The position numbers and the translations under genes are program-made. A model generated the notes under the pieces. The model saw only the letters and a list, made by a program, of their open reading frames with translations, ran no database searches and was not told the origin of the DNA. Shown here in pieces: positions 11,706 to 26,645 of a DNA stretch of 64,000 bases. Within the stretch, counting starts at the first letter, position 1; every line of letters starts with the position of its first letter. Source of the stretch: Heterodera schachtii (taxonomy: Eukaryota > Nematoda > Chromadorea > Rhabditida > Heteroderidae); assembly GCA_023374025.1 (NCBI GenBank), contig SIJG01000053.1:620001-684000 (forward strand), given 5' to 3'.

Positions 11706-13129
11706 TCAGCTGGCGACCGCCGACGGCTGTTTCCGATTGCGAGGAGAACCCAATTTGGGGGATTTCTTTTCTGAAATTTACGAACATCCGAATATTTTTT
11801 GAATTTTCCAGTTCATTTTACCCAAATGATTCCGCGGAATCCATTCAAAGTCGACGTCGTTTTTGTTGGTGCCCATTTCATACGCTTTGGTCTTCGTTTG
11901 GTACGATTGGGCGGAACTTTTGCCGGTGCCTTTGGTCAGCTGAGAAATTGAAAAAATATATTAAGTGAAAAATGCTATTCGAACTTTTGAGAAAAAATGC
12001 TGGGCAATAAGCAAAAGCACAACGATAAATCCGAGCAGAACGATGTACATGAAATAGCTGAATGAAAATGCGAAAAATTCAGTTAAATTGCATTTTATTG
12101 AAAATAGACTTTTTTGAAAGAATAAAATATTTTTTTATTATGTTAAAAATGCTGTCTTTTAAAAATTATATCAGGAGAACCCGATAAAATATCATATCTA
12201 TCTTGGTAAAAACATGAAGAAAAAATTATATCAGGAGAACCCGATAAAATATCATATCTATCTTGGTAAAAACATGAAGAAACGTACGTTTCCGTGTTGA
12301 AGCCACTTTCGTCTTCTTGGATTGTAACGGTTTCATTGAAAACGGCACTCACAAAATAATTGCCATCCTAAATTGAAGGAAGGTAAAAAAAAAAAGCATT
12401 ATTTTTAACCAATTGAATAATCATTTATCCCGTTTTGGCCAAGAAAGAACTACCCACCGTGTCCACATAGTGCAAATTGACGACCAAACCGAGGGGACGG
12501 CCAACGAATGCGTCGGAGGGAATAAAGGCGTAATCGAAGGACGCCTCCTCTTTAGGCTGAACCTTTCGTTCATAACGTACGGCGGAGAACTGAAAATTGT
12601 TTTTCAATTTACTCTTTCACTTCCATTTTCGAATGGCTTACATTTTGAATATGGTAGGAAAAGTCGAGGGGATAGCGGAAGGACGTTTCGCAGTGCTTGA
12701 CAATGAAGTCCTTCTCGCCTTTGTTGGCAAACCCGACCAGAAACTTGACGATTTCTCCTGCGATCAGATCCCTCGTCGAGGCGCCCGATTTCAAATTGGT
12801 GAACAAAAAGGAACTTTGCATATCGGAAGAAGGGCCAATCAGATCAGCAGCCTCGGGATCGACCTCCTGAAAGGGAAAAGTGAACCAAATGTCCGCTGTT
12901 GCTGAGTGAAATGCAAAGTGTCGATGCCTCGGCATTTCCCTGCCTTTGCTTTACCCGCTGTGTCCGTTCCTCCGCCTTCGGTTGCTCCTCGCCTTCGGCC
13001 GCGTCCTCTTCCGCGCTCAGAAAAACGAATGCTAAATTATGGTTAAGATGTCTATATCGTTTCTAAGTAATTAAACTGACCCGAGCATAAAAGTGCAAGA
13101 GCAAATAAAATCCTATAAAATTGGCGCAT
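11706..13129 (-). CDS. trap-1: Translocon-associated protein subunit alpha (TRAP-alpha/SSR1)
   Basis: ER membrane protein beside the Sec61 channel that helps a subset of precursors into the lumen. Eight exons (minus): 13081-13129, 12955-13031, 12642-12866, 12458-12589, 12288-12367, 11985-12057, 11822-11939, 11706-11770, giving 272 residues (human 286). It has a signal peptide (MRQFYRILFALALLCSGA), an acidic linker (SAEEDAAEGEEQ), then the conserved luminal domain (EIVKFLVGFANKGEKDFIV, SFRYPLDFSYHIQN, FIPSDAFVGRPLGLVVNL). One transmembrane helix lies in exon 6 and a basic cytosolic tail follows (DVDFEWIPRN). Intron 5 carries a 60-base tandem repeat. It shares a divergent 395-base upstream region with MCM5. 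Confidence 0.95.
12161..12280. repeat. 60-base direct repeat, two units, in a TRAP-alpha intron
   Basis: The block 12161-12220 is repeated at 12221-12280 with essentially no changes. It lies in intron 5 of TRAP-alpha, just downstream of the exon 5 donor at 12286-12287. It probably arose by replication slippage and has no evident coding role. Confidence 0.9.
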
Positions 13130-13524
13130 TTAAAATGAATTTTATTTCGAATGCTTAAGATAAAACGATTTATTGTGCGTCTCCATCTCCAAACTGCGCT
13201 TATTTGTTTAGGTATCCGAATTTTTCATCAACATTTAATTTTTTTCATAAACTGCTTTTTATTTTAACGAATTCAAAATGCCACAGAAAGGCAAATTTTT
13301 ACGGTTTAAAATTAAAGGCCCTTCTTCTTCAAACTTTACACTTTCTTTTAGAGCAGTGTTCCCAAGTTTCTAATTCAAAAAAGTGGAATTCGAATTTTAT
13401 TTTGACGCCCATGCAAAATTAAAAAATTTTTGCTTAAGACAATCTTAAAAACCAGCACATTTACTAAGTTATAATTTGTGGTTTTTTTATTTAGTATTTT
13501 TGTTTAAATTAAAGGTTTTTTACA
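13130..13524. promoter_or_regulatory. Divergent upstream region, TRAP-alpha / MCM5
   Basis: 395 bases between two divergent start codons. It is AT-rich with T runs and a splice-like TTTTTTAC just before the MCM5 ATG. No TATA box or trans-splice site can be asserted with confidence. It presumably contains both promoters. Confidence 0.4.
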
Positions 13525-16741
<3,217 letters not shown>

Positions 16742-17316
16742 CTTGTTATTGCGACTTATAACCTTGAAATTTTGTTCGATTTATTTAACTTTTCTCTTGA
16801 TAAATTTGATAATGTCGGCTAAGCGCGCCAAAATAACTTGCATTTCGTATGCTAGACCCAAAAATCCAACCCGACACAGGCTCCAAAACCGATTTTTTTT
16901 TCATTTTATAAAACGTGAACTTTTTCAAATGAAAAATCGAATGCGGCAGTCGATTTTACATTTGACTTGATGATCAAGTCCTCGACTTGATTAATTGCAA
17001 CAACAAAAAATAGGACTTGATGCCAAAATCGAGTGCGACACTCGATTTTTTTCAATTTATTGAAACAGGATTTTTGCAGTCAATTTCGCAAAAAGCAAGT
17101 CGAGGACTTGGTCCGAATTGAAATAGGTCCCTGGATATGAGCCCTTTAATATATTTGTCAAGATAAATTCAAGATTTATATTAATACATTTATAATTTAT
17201 GAGAAAGTTTCGGAAAATTGAAGTGGTCCAAATGAGTGTTAAAATGGGAGGGGTGGTGCGTCGTGCACAAATTGATGCTGTGTAAACCCATTGAAATTGT
17301 GATCAATTTTACAAGA
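16742..17316. other. Convergent intergenic region
   Basis: AT-rich sequence between the 3-prime ends of MCM5 and the NADAR gene. Short repeats of the form AAATCGA and CAAGTCGAGGACTTG occur near 16930-17110. No gene is supported. Confidence 0.5.
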
Positions 17317-20300
17317 TTAATCTTCTTCATCGCTAAGGATTTCGCCCTCGCTCAATTCCGCCTCGTCCACCACTCTTTTGGGTCGCTTTGGCGGTGGCGG
17401 CTGCTGCGCTTCACCAGCTGAAAATTGTGCGATTAATCGACTCATTTGTCATGGCAAATTTCGGTCGTTTACTTGACGACTTCCTCTGGACAGAAGGCGC
17501 TTCGGTCGTTGCCTTCGGAGTTGGCGAAGCCGCAGTTGTCGACATGCCCTTTTGATGAGATGCTCTCTGATAGGACGGCGGCGCCCTGGACAAATGTCAA
17601 ACAGAATAAAACAAAAAATAATCGAAAAAAAAGTATAACCGAGATTTAACCAAAAATGTCAACTAATATGACCAATTGGAGACTTCCATTTTCACCTCTG
17701 TCGCTCCGGTTCCACCGCGTTGGCTCCGGAAACGCGCACCGGAGACAACGGTACGCGCGCACCGCTCCGTCTTGCATAAGGGGGAGAAAAGGACCGGTCC
17801 GTTGGTCGTCCTCCGCCTGGGCCTCCCCTCCTCGCGCGGCGTCCGTTTGACCCGCGTTCCCAACGTCCCCGACGATTGTCTTCGTCTAAACAGAGTTGAC
17901 ATGCTTCAAAGGAGCAGAATGCCACTTTGTCCATATGAAGGCGGATATTCGCGTTTATGGGCCGACGGAGGTGGCGTTTGGCGCCTTTGGGTTGAGGCAG
18001 AAAGACTCGCAGAATGGGGCAACGGACTCAACTCTTGCGAGAAAAGTGAAGGGATTTTGCCAGCACCGTCCATTGGATGACCATCGGAACGGCCCAAGGG
18101 CATTTGGCGTTGATGGAAAGGTGGGGGAAAGGGGAGAGACCGCAAAGGAGGCCCTTCTTGGGATGGAATTTCATCTCTAAATGGCAATCATAGGATTGGC
18201 AAACATAGAACAACGGCCAAAACACCTGCACAACCCATGAACCGTCTGATGGTCCATCCTTTGTGGAAACGCTGGAGGCCGTTGCGTTTGGTGCGTTTGG
18301 CCCGACGAAATTGCTGCCGCCTGTGTCCACTGGGCACTCATTGCCAGCGATTGATTCGCCGGGGGCGGAGGTCCGTTGCCCGTGGAATCGCTTTGATGTG
18401 TCGCAGAAGTGGTGCTTTGCTGACCAAGTGCATTTGATGGAGCAGAGGGCAGTTGGGCACTGGTGCCTTTCTCCAACTAAATTACATGGTATGAATTGGT
18501 GTGGGGAAGTAATCAGTAACGCAATTTGGTCCCAGGAATTAGGATTTTCCATCTGGACTCTTTTTTTCACTGGATTTTTCGGTTGAAATTTTCCCACTGA
18601 AATGTACGCTTTCCCCACCTACCCATGGGTACACTTCCTACCCCCCACCCACTTGGTCGCGGGTTCGTTCAAGCGTCCGACGGAGTTCCTGCAGTCGCGA
18701 ACTTTCGCGAGAACGGACGTTAATCTGTTGTTGCATTTCGTCCAACTCGGACATTTGTGTGCGGAAATGCGAACTCATCTAATAAACATTTTATTGAATC
18801 AAACAAAAAAGAAGCGGACGGACACAACCTTAATGTAAAGAGTGCGTAGCATTTCGTGGGACATTTCCTCGAGCGTATTGTATCCACCAGAAAGGCCATT
18901 CTCAGAGTGTAAAGTGCCATTTGACGAAGGCACTAAAACTGATTTCTTATTTATCATTTCCTTATAATAAAGTCCAACCATTGGTCAGTCCAATCTCTCC
19001 GAACATCTGAGAAAAGGCACTTTCGACAAAAGTGTCGTCGCGTGAAATTAGCAAAGGCGGGTGTTTCTTGGACAGAGCGTTGGCCCAATTTCGTTCCGTC
19101 AGTTCCGCGTTGACGGCAATTGCACCAGCAGATGAACCATCGCCCTGGTGTTTCATCATCAAAAGGTAGGGATCTGAGCAAGGAGAGGACCAATTTGTAC
19201 AATGTGCATTTGTTAAGCCGTACTAGCCCAAATGGCAGTGAAATTTAACGGGTTGAGCACATCAAACGGAGCCGTTGTCTAAAAAAATCGCTCAAAAATG
19301 GAAAGAAAAATTTTTCAAACCACAAAATTTTCCATCGGCGAATCAGAGCCGAGAATTGTGTCGACATTCAGAGGCAATTCGGGCAATTGGTTGGCAAATG
19401 CGCCGTTGAGAATAAATTCCCTGCGCAATTCCATCAGCAAAAGGCCAATTCGATTACCACCAAAAAATGGCGGACGAAAAGCCATCGGACGAAGACAAAG
19501 GTCCATCAGCTTAGAAAATGGGAAGCGAATAACAATCACAACCCCACCACCACACAAACTTGTTTAGTGTTTTGGCGAATTTGCGTGAGCCAAAGGCGCA
19601 AGTCGCGTTCGCGCATTCCAATGTTTAATTCAGCCTCGACGGCCGAAAAGCGACAACAGCACACCAAAAAGGCATCCTATCGAAGTTCATTTCAAGTTTT
19701 TTTTTTGACGGGGGATGAAATGCCTTACCTGAGTATCGAGTAAAACTCTCAACAGTGCGGGGTGCTGATCAAATTGGACTTTCATCGCTTCTTTCAGCGC
19801 TTTTTGGCGTTCTTCCATGTACCTTAAAATCGCGCTTTTTGTCGTCCGGCGGTGTAGAGAGATGCGGCAGGGGAAATTATACAAATTCGTTAAGAACTAT
19901 TAAATATTTTTCCTGTTTTCATGGCAACGAATTCTTATTTAAATTTACCTAATTTGTCTTTAAATTAAAAAACGCGGGTGTTTCGAGACGGCAGCTGTGT
20001 CCCCCCCCCCGTCTGGTGACTATTGTGACCAACCATTGCTGGACCTTCTCCAACGGCAACTGAATCTGTTCGCAAATTACAGAATGTAACCGCCACCAAC
20101 ATTCGGGCCCATCCGTTGGCTCCATTATCCATTCCATGCAACTTTGGTTGACGCCAAGGAATCTGAAAAATTAATCGGTTGAAAAAACTTACAAAATCTG
20201 CAAACTTTATGGCCATTTGGGCGACCAAATGCGTAGCCGAAGGGAATGGGTCGCCGTCAACATTAAAGACGAAGTTGGGGTGACGGATAGGCGTAGGGTA

Positions 20301-21326
20301 AAAAGGGTGGAGAACGCTTTCCGGAGTGAAGCAGATCATATGGTTGGAGAGAGCAGGACGAAGCAGGGAGCCGGAAGTCAATGGTGAAATCAGCGGCATT
20401 CTGCAAAATATCATTTAAGTGCCAAGTGGCACCTCGTGCAAGTCGAAACGACCTGTGTGTCTCGCCATGGCCCAGCTTGGCACGCACTTCCATCAACAGA
20501 AGGCCGGTTTTGTTTCCCCCGAGATGGGCCAGGGAGGGTGGCGGCCTCGCTCGGCCGCACATCCACTGGACCAGCAGTTGGGGCGAAACGTACTTTTTGG
20601 TCAGCAAATGCTGAATCTCGAACTCGTCAGTTCCGATTGTCCAGCGGAGGTCGGCCTCTAAACAGGAAATCGGCTTACAATTAATGTTAGCAGAAAGTAG
20701 CGCCAATCATGACAAATACCTGAGGTCGTTTCCAACAGAATGGCGTGTCCGGTGCTCAGCAACAGTTTCTGCAGATAGTCATTTTTAGTGACTTTGTGTT
20801 TCATCGCGGACTGTCGCCAGCGATCCAATCGGTTAGTTTTGTGCTCAATTTCAGAAGAGTCGACCTGGACCAAATTTAGATGATGGATTGAATGTCCAAT
20901 GTATCAAATTAATCCCATTTCAGTTTTCTGACCACCTGCTGTTTATCGAACACTTTCTGCGCACATTTGGCCACGTCCGCCGGTTTAACGGTTGTGCGCA
21001 GTCGCATCACTTCCTCAGGCGGAAATTTCAGAGCCTCGAAAAGGCGCTGGTAGGCGTAATGTTCGACCGACCGATAGGATTCGCCTGAATTTGATGTTTA
21101 TTTTTGTCGAGAGATTAGCATTTAGTCTGTGACCTTTGAACTCAAATGGCAACGCGTAATAATTGCTGAGAGGTTGGAAGGGCCCCTGAAGGGCGAGTGC
21201 AAAGTCAGACACGGAAATGGACACCGGAAGGTCGTCTTGGTCCGTGGAAAGGCCTTCAGTGCGAATTTCAACGGTCGACAGCCATCCCGCCTTCTCCTTT
21301 TCCCTGATGATGGAAATAAATTCCAT
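17317..21326 (-). CDS. Double NADAR-domain protein with coiled-coil and RG-rich tail
   Basis: NADAR (YbiA-like) domains bind NAD/ADP-ribose-type ligands; characterised members are N-glycosidases, some removing ADP-ribose from guanine. Eighteen exons (minus): 21134-21326, 20936-21084, 20720-20864, 20453-20657, 20193-20400, 20034-20162, 19729-19822, 19560-19676, 19324-19509, 19224-19278, 18979-19173, 18829-18938, 18653-18778, 18226-18476, 17926-18176, 17696-17885, 17473-17585, 17317-17417; about 940 residues. NADAR 1 spans exons 1-4 (QGPFQPLSNYY, SVEHYAYQRLF, GGNKTGLLLMEVR). NADAR 2 spans exons 5-9 (PFPSATHLVAQMAIKF, HPALLRVLLDT, GGNRIGLLLMELR). Then come an unknown segment, a coiled coil (exon 13), and P/Q- and RG/RS-rich tracts ending acidic (ELSEGEILSDEED), suggesting a nuclear protein. 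The junction of exons 5 and 6 is off by one base in a TTTT run. Whether exons 10-18 belong to the same protein rests on matching intron phases. Confidence 0.72.
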
Positions 21327-21389
21327 TCCTTCAAACTTCTGGCACAATGAACTATTCGCCGTACAAAACCGCTTATAAAGTCCGTTCTT

Positions 21390-22184
21390 TCACCTCAACT
21401 CATATCGCAACCACATCAGAAAGAAGCCCAGTTGGTTCTGCCCCAACTCGCGGGGCCTCTGTTTTTCGTCGTGCATCCATGTCGAAATGCGTTCGGCGTT
21501 GGCGTGCCGGTGACGAGCAAATGCCACAAATTGTTCATCGTCCATGCCAATGCCTAACTCAGGGTCGCGCCGGTCGCACACAATCAGAAGCGAATCGCCC
21601 GTTTCCATCAAAGTTTGCCGAAACCCTTCGCAATTTGAATTGCGAAATTAAAATTGGAAAACTAAGTTTACTTTTGTCCTGCTCTGCCCGAAGTCGGAGA
21701 CCGAGCATTGTGTACGACTGACGACCTGAAAGGACCGTAAAGAGACGGCCGGAAAAGCCGCATAATACTTGTGATCAAATATTGCGCCAATGAGTTCATA
21801 TCATGCCCATGAGGCATATTGGACTGAAGCAATTCGCGCGCTTTCCTCGGCACATTTCCACTTGAGGTGGCCAACAGCTCCAAAATGTGGACCTGACAAA
21901 AGAAAAGCAATGAAATGAGAGGGCGGGACGGGCGACGCACTTCGTCGAGTTTGAGTTGTGTCAGAATTTGGGCATGTGCGTAATGGTCGGCACTCGGATA
22001 CCTATCAAAAGAACGAATGGTTGGTCTCAGGAATATAAAATTCAATGGCAAATACCATTCTCTCTGACCTTTTACCGCCTTCGTTCAGTGGAAAACAAAA
22101 AGCCGAGTGCAAAATATCGCTTTCATTGCCGACCAGCAAAATGCGACCCTCTTCCATCGTAGCGGGCGGTGTGGCAATTACCAT
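21390..22184 (-). CDS. Single-domain NADAR protein
   Basis: Four exons (minus): 22069-22184, 21941-22001, 21736-21892, 21390-21625, giving 189 residues, the usual size of a stand-alone NADAR domain (E. coli YbiA is about 160). Landmarks in order are a GRILLVGN start strand, YPSADHYAHAQ, the KARELL helix, LMETGDSLLIV and GQNQLGFFLMWLR near the end. The stop TGA follows directly. The second NADAR gene starts 63 bases downstream on the same strand. Alternatively the last exon splices at AG/gtgaaag into the next gene, making a triple NADAR protein, but that reading is one base out of frame. The usual acidic residue in the SAEHY motif is Asp here. Confidence 0.78.
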
Positions 22185-22581
22185 CGCGTTTTTAGCAAAC
22201 AAAGCAAAAAATGAAAAGCATTAGTTTTTGAATTTTTATAGTTTATGACAAATGGGAAAATTGCCATTACAGAAAATGAAATACAAACACATATTTGCTT
22301 TATAAAAATTAAATAAACAATCACAGACAGCATTCGCCTATACAAAGTTGTCTATTATTCAGTTGAAACCGTAATAACACAACCAAACTCAAGGCAATTC
22401 GCAACAAGGGGAAACAATAAATTATAAACAGTCCAGCTTTTTGTTAGTCGATTTAAAAGAGAAAAACGAATTAAGATTCACAACAGGAAAAGGAACCAAA
22501 GAATTTCTTTGTCAGCATCAAATTTTGTAGGTTCCTCATTAAGACTGGGAAGAGCTCGTGTTCTTCTTCTTCTGGGCAGGT
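22185..22581. other. Intergenic, USO1 to NADAR gene
   Basis: About 400 AT-rich bases between the USO1 stop and the NADAR start on the same strand. The spacing is compatible with an operon, but no unique trans-splice signal can be picked out. Confidence 0.4.
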
Positions 22582-25500
22582 TCATGGCTCTTCGTCCGCG
22601 TCACTTAATGCTTCTCCATGGGAGGCCAACCGCCGACGGTAGTCATGTATTTTCCTGTCCTGCTCTGCCAACAGTAGCAACAAGTCCTCGTGTTCACGCT
22701 TCAGCAGTGTCAACTCTTCGCTGTGTGTGGCAACGGCTGTTCCCTGCGGGACATTTTGCTGGCTCTAAAGATTTGTCGATTGATTCGATGCACTTCTGGG
22801 AGAGTAAATGTAATGACCTCTAATTGTTGCCGCAAAGTTTCTCGCTCACTGCTAACTTCGGACAATTCACGCTCCACCTGGTTCAGTTTGTTCGCATTTG
22901 CTTCCGAAATTCGTACTAATTCGCCTAATTGAGCACTTTGCGCTTCAAAGGCCTGCCATCCATATTGGATTTGTAGTTCAAGCTCTGTTTTTTGCTGCTC
23001 CAATTGTTGGATTACCGTATCGGTTGGGTTAGGCAACTTATTATGAGTTAAAAAATACAATTTTTTTCGGTACTTGACAAAAACCTGCGATATTTGGTAG
23101 GACTGCCATTGCAAAGCCCATCCCTTGTATCGATCAGCTTCGGTTTGCCATTGTTGTGCAATGCTAAAATTGAAAATTGGTCGATATTACATGGGAAAGC
23201 CGCCTCCGGACACTGTCAGCTGCTGCAGTTTCGTCTCCGCGTCTGCCCTCCGTTCGTTCAGTGCATTTTTCTCTGCCAATTCCGCCCTCAGCAGTGCCAA
23301 TTGCTCGCCATTTGCTGAGGCATCCGCTTGGACAGTCGTTGAAGCAAACTCTTCAGTTGGAATACCCTTGAGAAACTAAATAATGAGGTGTACTAGTACT
23401 AGTATAAAGAAGAACCCACTCCATTGCAGTTGTTATGCTCTTTTTGCTGCTCAATGTCCGTCTTTTGTTGCTTCTGCGCAACTTTCAACTCTTTCAGTTC
23501 CCTGGTAAGCTCGGCAATGGTTTCGTCCTGTTTTTTGATCAACTTTTTGTAAGGCACAAGCGCACCTTCAAGCTGTGTATTTACAGAAGAGGAAAGTTCA
23601 CCGTTTGGACGGAAAAACTTAAGCAAATGCCCTTAAAGATGCAGTTCAAAGTGAGGAAAAATGAACAGAAAACAAACCCTCCATTAATTTGAAGAATTTG
23701 GTGAATTGATAATCCAATAACAAATCGGAAGGGCCTTTTGCCAATGGCTGAGGGCGTTGGGCCGCTCGTATGTAAAATTCTGATTTGGAAATGCCTTCAA
23801 TGTACTCGGCCATTCGTTCACGACCGACTCTTCGTTCGATTAAATGTGTCAGTTGATTCCTAAATGATGTTCATAAATGTTTAAGTAAAGAAGTTAGAAC
23901 TTTTTGTCCGCCTTCCCTTCCGGCACTTCCCAACTGTGGAGACAAATGCCGACGAGAAATGCAACCAATCCTTTGACGAGGTGATTTTCCGCCTCCGTTA
24001 TCTCAGTGTTTTGGTCAACTAAAACGAAACAGGGAAATTAGCCGAACAATTGGACAAACCCAATTGGGAGACAAGGTAATGCACGACATTGTGATCGTCG
24101 GAAGCAGAATTTGTGCAAAAAGGCGACAAGAATAATTCAATCGCAGGCGTACAATTATTTGTCCACACAGACAAAAGCATCAAAAGGCCACAACGAATTT
24201 GCAATTTACGAGGCCCACAATTGCACAACATACGACTTAAGTGGGAGAGAAGCGATTGGGGCTCCTGCGAGCCGGCAGTGGACAATTGGACTCGCAAAAG
24301 CTGTGGTTTTAAATGGTCGGCCTCTAACAGCGTGTGAAGAAAGGTGACGGAGCCAAACCTAAAAGCAAAGAAACCATTATAAAAGGAAACTCTCAAAACC
24401 CACCAAACTTGGACTGGCTCATGGTTGACCAGAGCACCGCACAAATAATGACCAATTAACGTGTTGCCTTCCTCTTCAGAAGAACGATTGTCATTTTGTG
24501 GCAAAAGCATGTCAATGATCTGATAGAAAAGAATAAATCGCAAATAAACCAATGAATTGAGAAACCTTGACTTTGCCCTTCTCATTATCATACAAATAAC
24601 AGAGAAAACAATAGAAAACGGCAAGTCGAAGACGGAAGGGTTGTCGTTCAGAAGTCATCGACAGAAGCAAAATCAGTAAAGCGGGCCTTAGAAAAGCGTG
24701 AAATTCAGGAGATTTTCAATTTTTTTTTCACACACACCTAACGCCGTCCTGGTCAGCCACTGTGGATTGTGCAAAGAATTCCTGGTTGGCGTAATTGGCT
24801 CGGATGATCTCCGCTACAGTGATCACCGACTCGGCCAAAACCTCCACAGACACACCCAATTGTGACAGCAAAACTTTACATAGCAAATCGAGCATTCCTG
24901 AAACAACTATGAAATATAATGAAAATGTGTTTCACCAGCTTGAAGCAGAGATTTTTGTGCTGAATGCGTAGTTTGGTGAATGTTGTCAACCGGGGAAACA
25001 AGGGCACGAATGCACTGCAAAATGAGCATAAAATTGGCAATTTTCTGAGAGCTCCATTCGTCGTCGGGCAATCCGCCAGAAGCGCCGAAAGACGGGTCGA
25101 CCTGTTCAGTCGGAAATATGAACGAATTGGCCAACTGAGTGAGTTGCTTGGTCAAACTAAAAATTTTTTTGAAAGGTATAATAATAAGTTGAGACTTCGC
25201 TTCGCGAAAGCCCTCTTGATTGCTCGGGTTCTTCTTCAATAAGTTGAGAATAACGAACAAACAATCCTCAACCACAATACCTGAAAAGGAAAACCGAAAC
25301 ACCGAATAAAGTGAATGAATTATAAACAATTGAAAATGAATGACGATAAAAACTCACTGTCCAATGGCTCTTGATCAATGAAATCGAAGAGCAGTTGGAA
25401 TGCGTTTTCATAAGCAAGTAATTGCTGAATCGCCGTGTTTCCACGACTCAATTCGCTAAGCATCAACACAACATTGTTTCGGATCACTTCGCGCTTAATT

Positions 25501-26351
25501 GAGTCAAAATTATTTTTTATATATGCAATAAATGTAGCGTTCTTAGGAACCTTTTAACCATAAAGCGATCAAAAGGACTATGAAAACGCAAAAAATGATT
25601 TTTCTCTCGGATTGGCCGCCCATTCTGCGAATTAATGAAAGGACGGGTTTTTTGAGAGATACACAAAACATTAGAGTCTAGGCCTATTAAAAGTTCCTAA
25701 TTGTAAGTCCCACCTTGTCATGGAGAAGGTCGACAATGTGGGAAATTCCGACTGCTTGACTAATCACCGCCTGCTGCACGGCACTGGGCCTATGCCGAAG
25801 CAGCGAAGTCAGAAGTTTAATGGCATTTCTGAATACGTTAACTCGTTTAAAAAATTAAACAATTTTTGCCTGCGCACAGCGAAGTCATAACACTCAAGCA
25901 GTTTGATCAGCGACACCATAAAGGTGGGCTTTTGCAGAAACACTTCAGCAAGGCGATCGCCCACTTCGTCCTCGTTCTCAGCCACCGTCGTTGCCTCTTG
26001 CTCACCACCGTTGGCACTGTCGTTGAGCACTATGTCAAAAATGTCTAATGTGAGGGCAACCAAATCCTGCAGGTTGGCCTCCTTTTCAAGAATGTCCATG
26101 TAAGCGCTCATGCCACGAGTCGCGACATGGAGACGCAGATTCTACAACCAAAGGTTGTGACCTTAAGAAAAATGGCGGAACAGGCGCCTTACCCGTGCCA
26201 ACGACCTAAGTGCTTTGAGCGCATCCCTCCTGTCTTCGATACTGCTCCCGGTTTCCAATCGTTCGACAAGGCGATCGACTATTTCTGCATTAGTCGCATC
26301 GTCTGATTGAGCATCGTCTGTAGCAGAGAAAAAGCTACGAAAAATTGACAT
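22582..26351 (-). CDS. uso-1: General vesicular transport factor p115 (USO1)
   Basis: Golgi tether linking COPII and intra-Golgi vesicles to GM130 and SNAREs. Seventeen exons (minus): 26193-26351, 25870-26141, 25714-25828, 25358-25493, 25196-25280, 24936-25156, 24738-24897, 24566-24686, 24404-24519, 24060-24358, 23901-24018, 23678-23859, 23420-23631, 23191-23375, 23085-23163, 22818-23036, 22582-22765; about 953 residues (human 962). The armadillo-like head is clear ([67 protein letters not shown]). A long coiled-coil tail follows ([17 protein letters not shown]). The intron at 25829-25869 has a GC donor (AG/gcaaaa). The last exon reads correctly ([10 protein letters not shown], ending DEEP) only if one A of an AAA run near 22740 is ignored. 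Confidence 0.93.
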
Positions 26352-26645
26352 CTGCAAATCGTTTATAACAATAAAATTCTAAACAAGATGCAATAAAACC
26401 AAACAATCTGGTAAATATTTCTGAAGTACATTTCCAACAAAAGCTAGCCAATTAATGTGAAATCTTCGATGTCTTAATTTTTTGTAATAAATTGGGGCAG
26501 AATGACCATATACGGTATGTTGACCGATTTCGAAAACGAGAACAAAATAACGAGGGGCGAGAACACTTTTCGTTTTCATTTGATCAAACAATTTTACGTG
26601 GGTATTATCCGAAATCGCTTCATTGCAAAAGATGGTCATCAGTCA

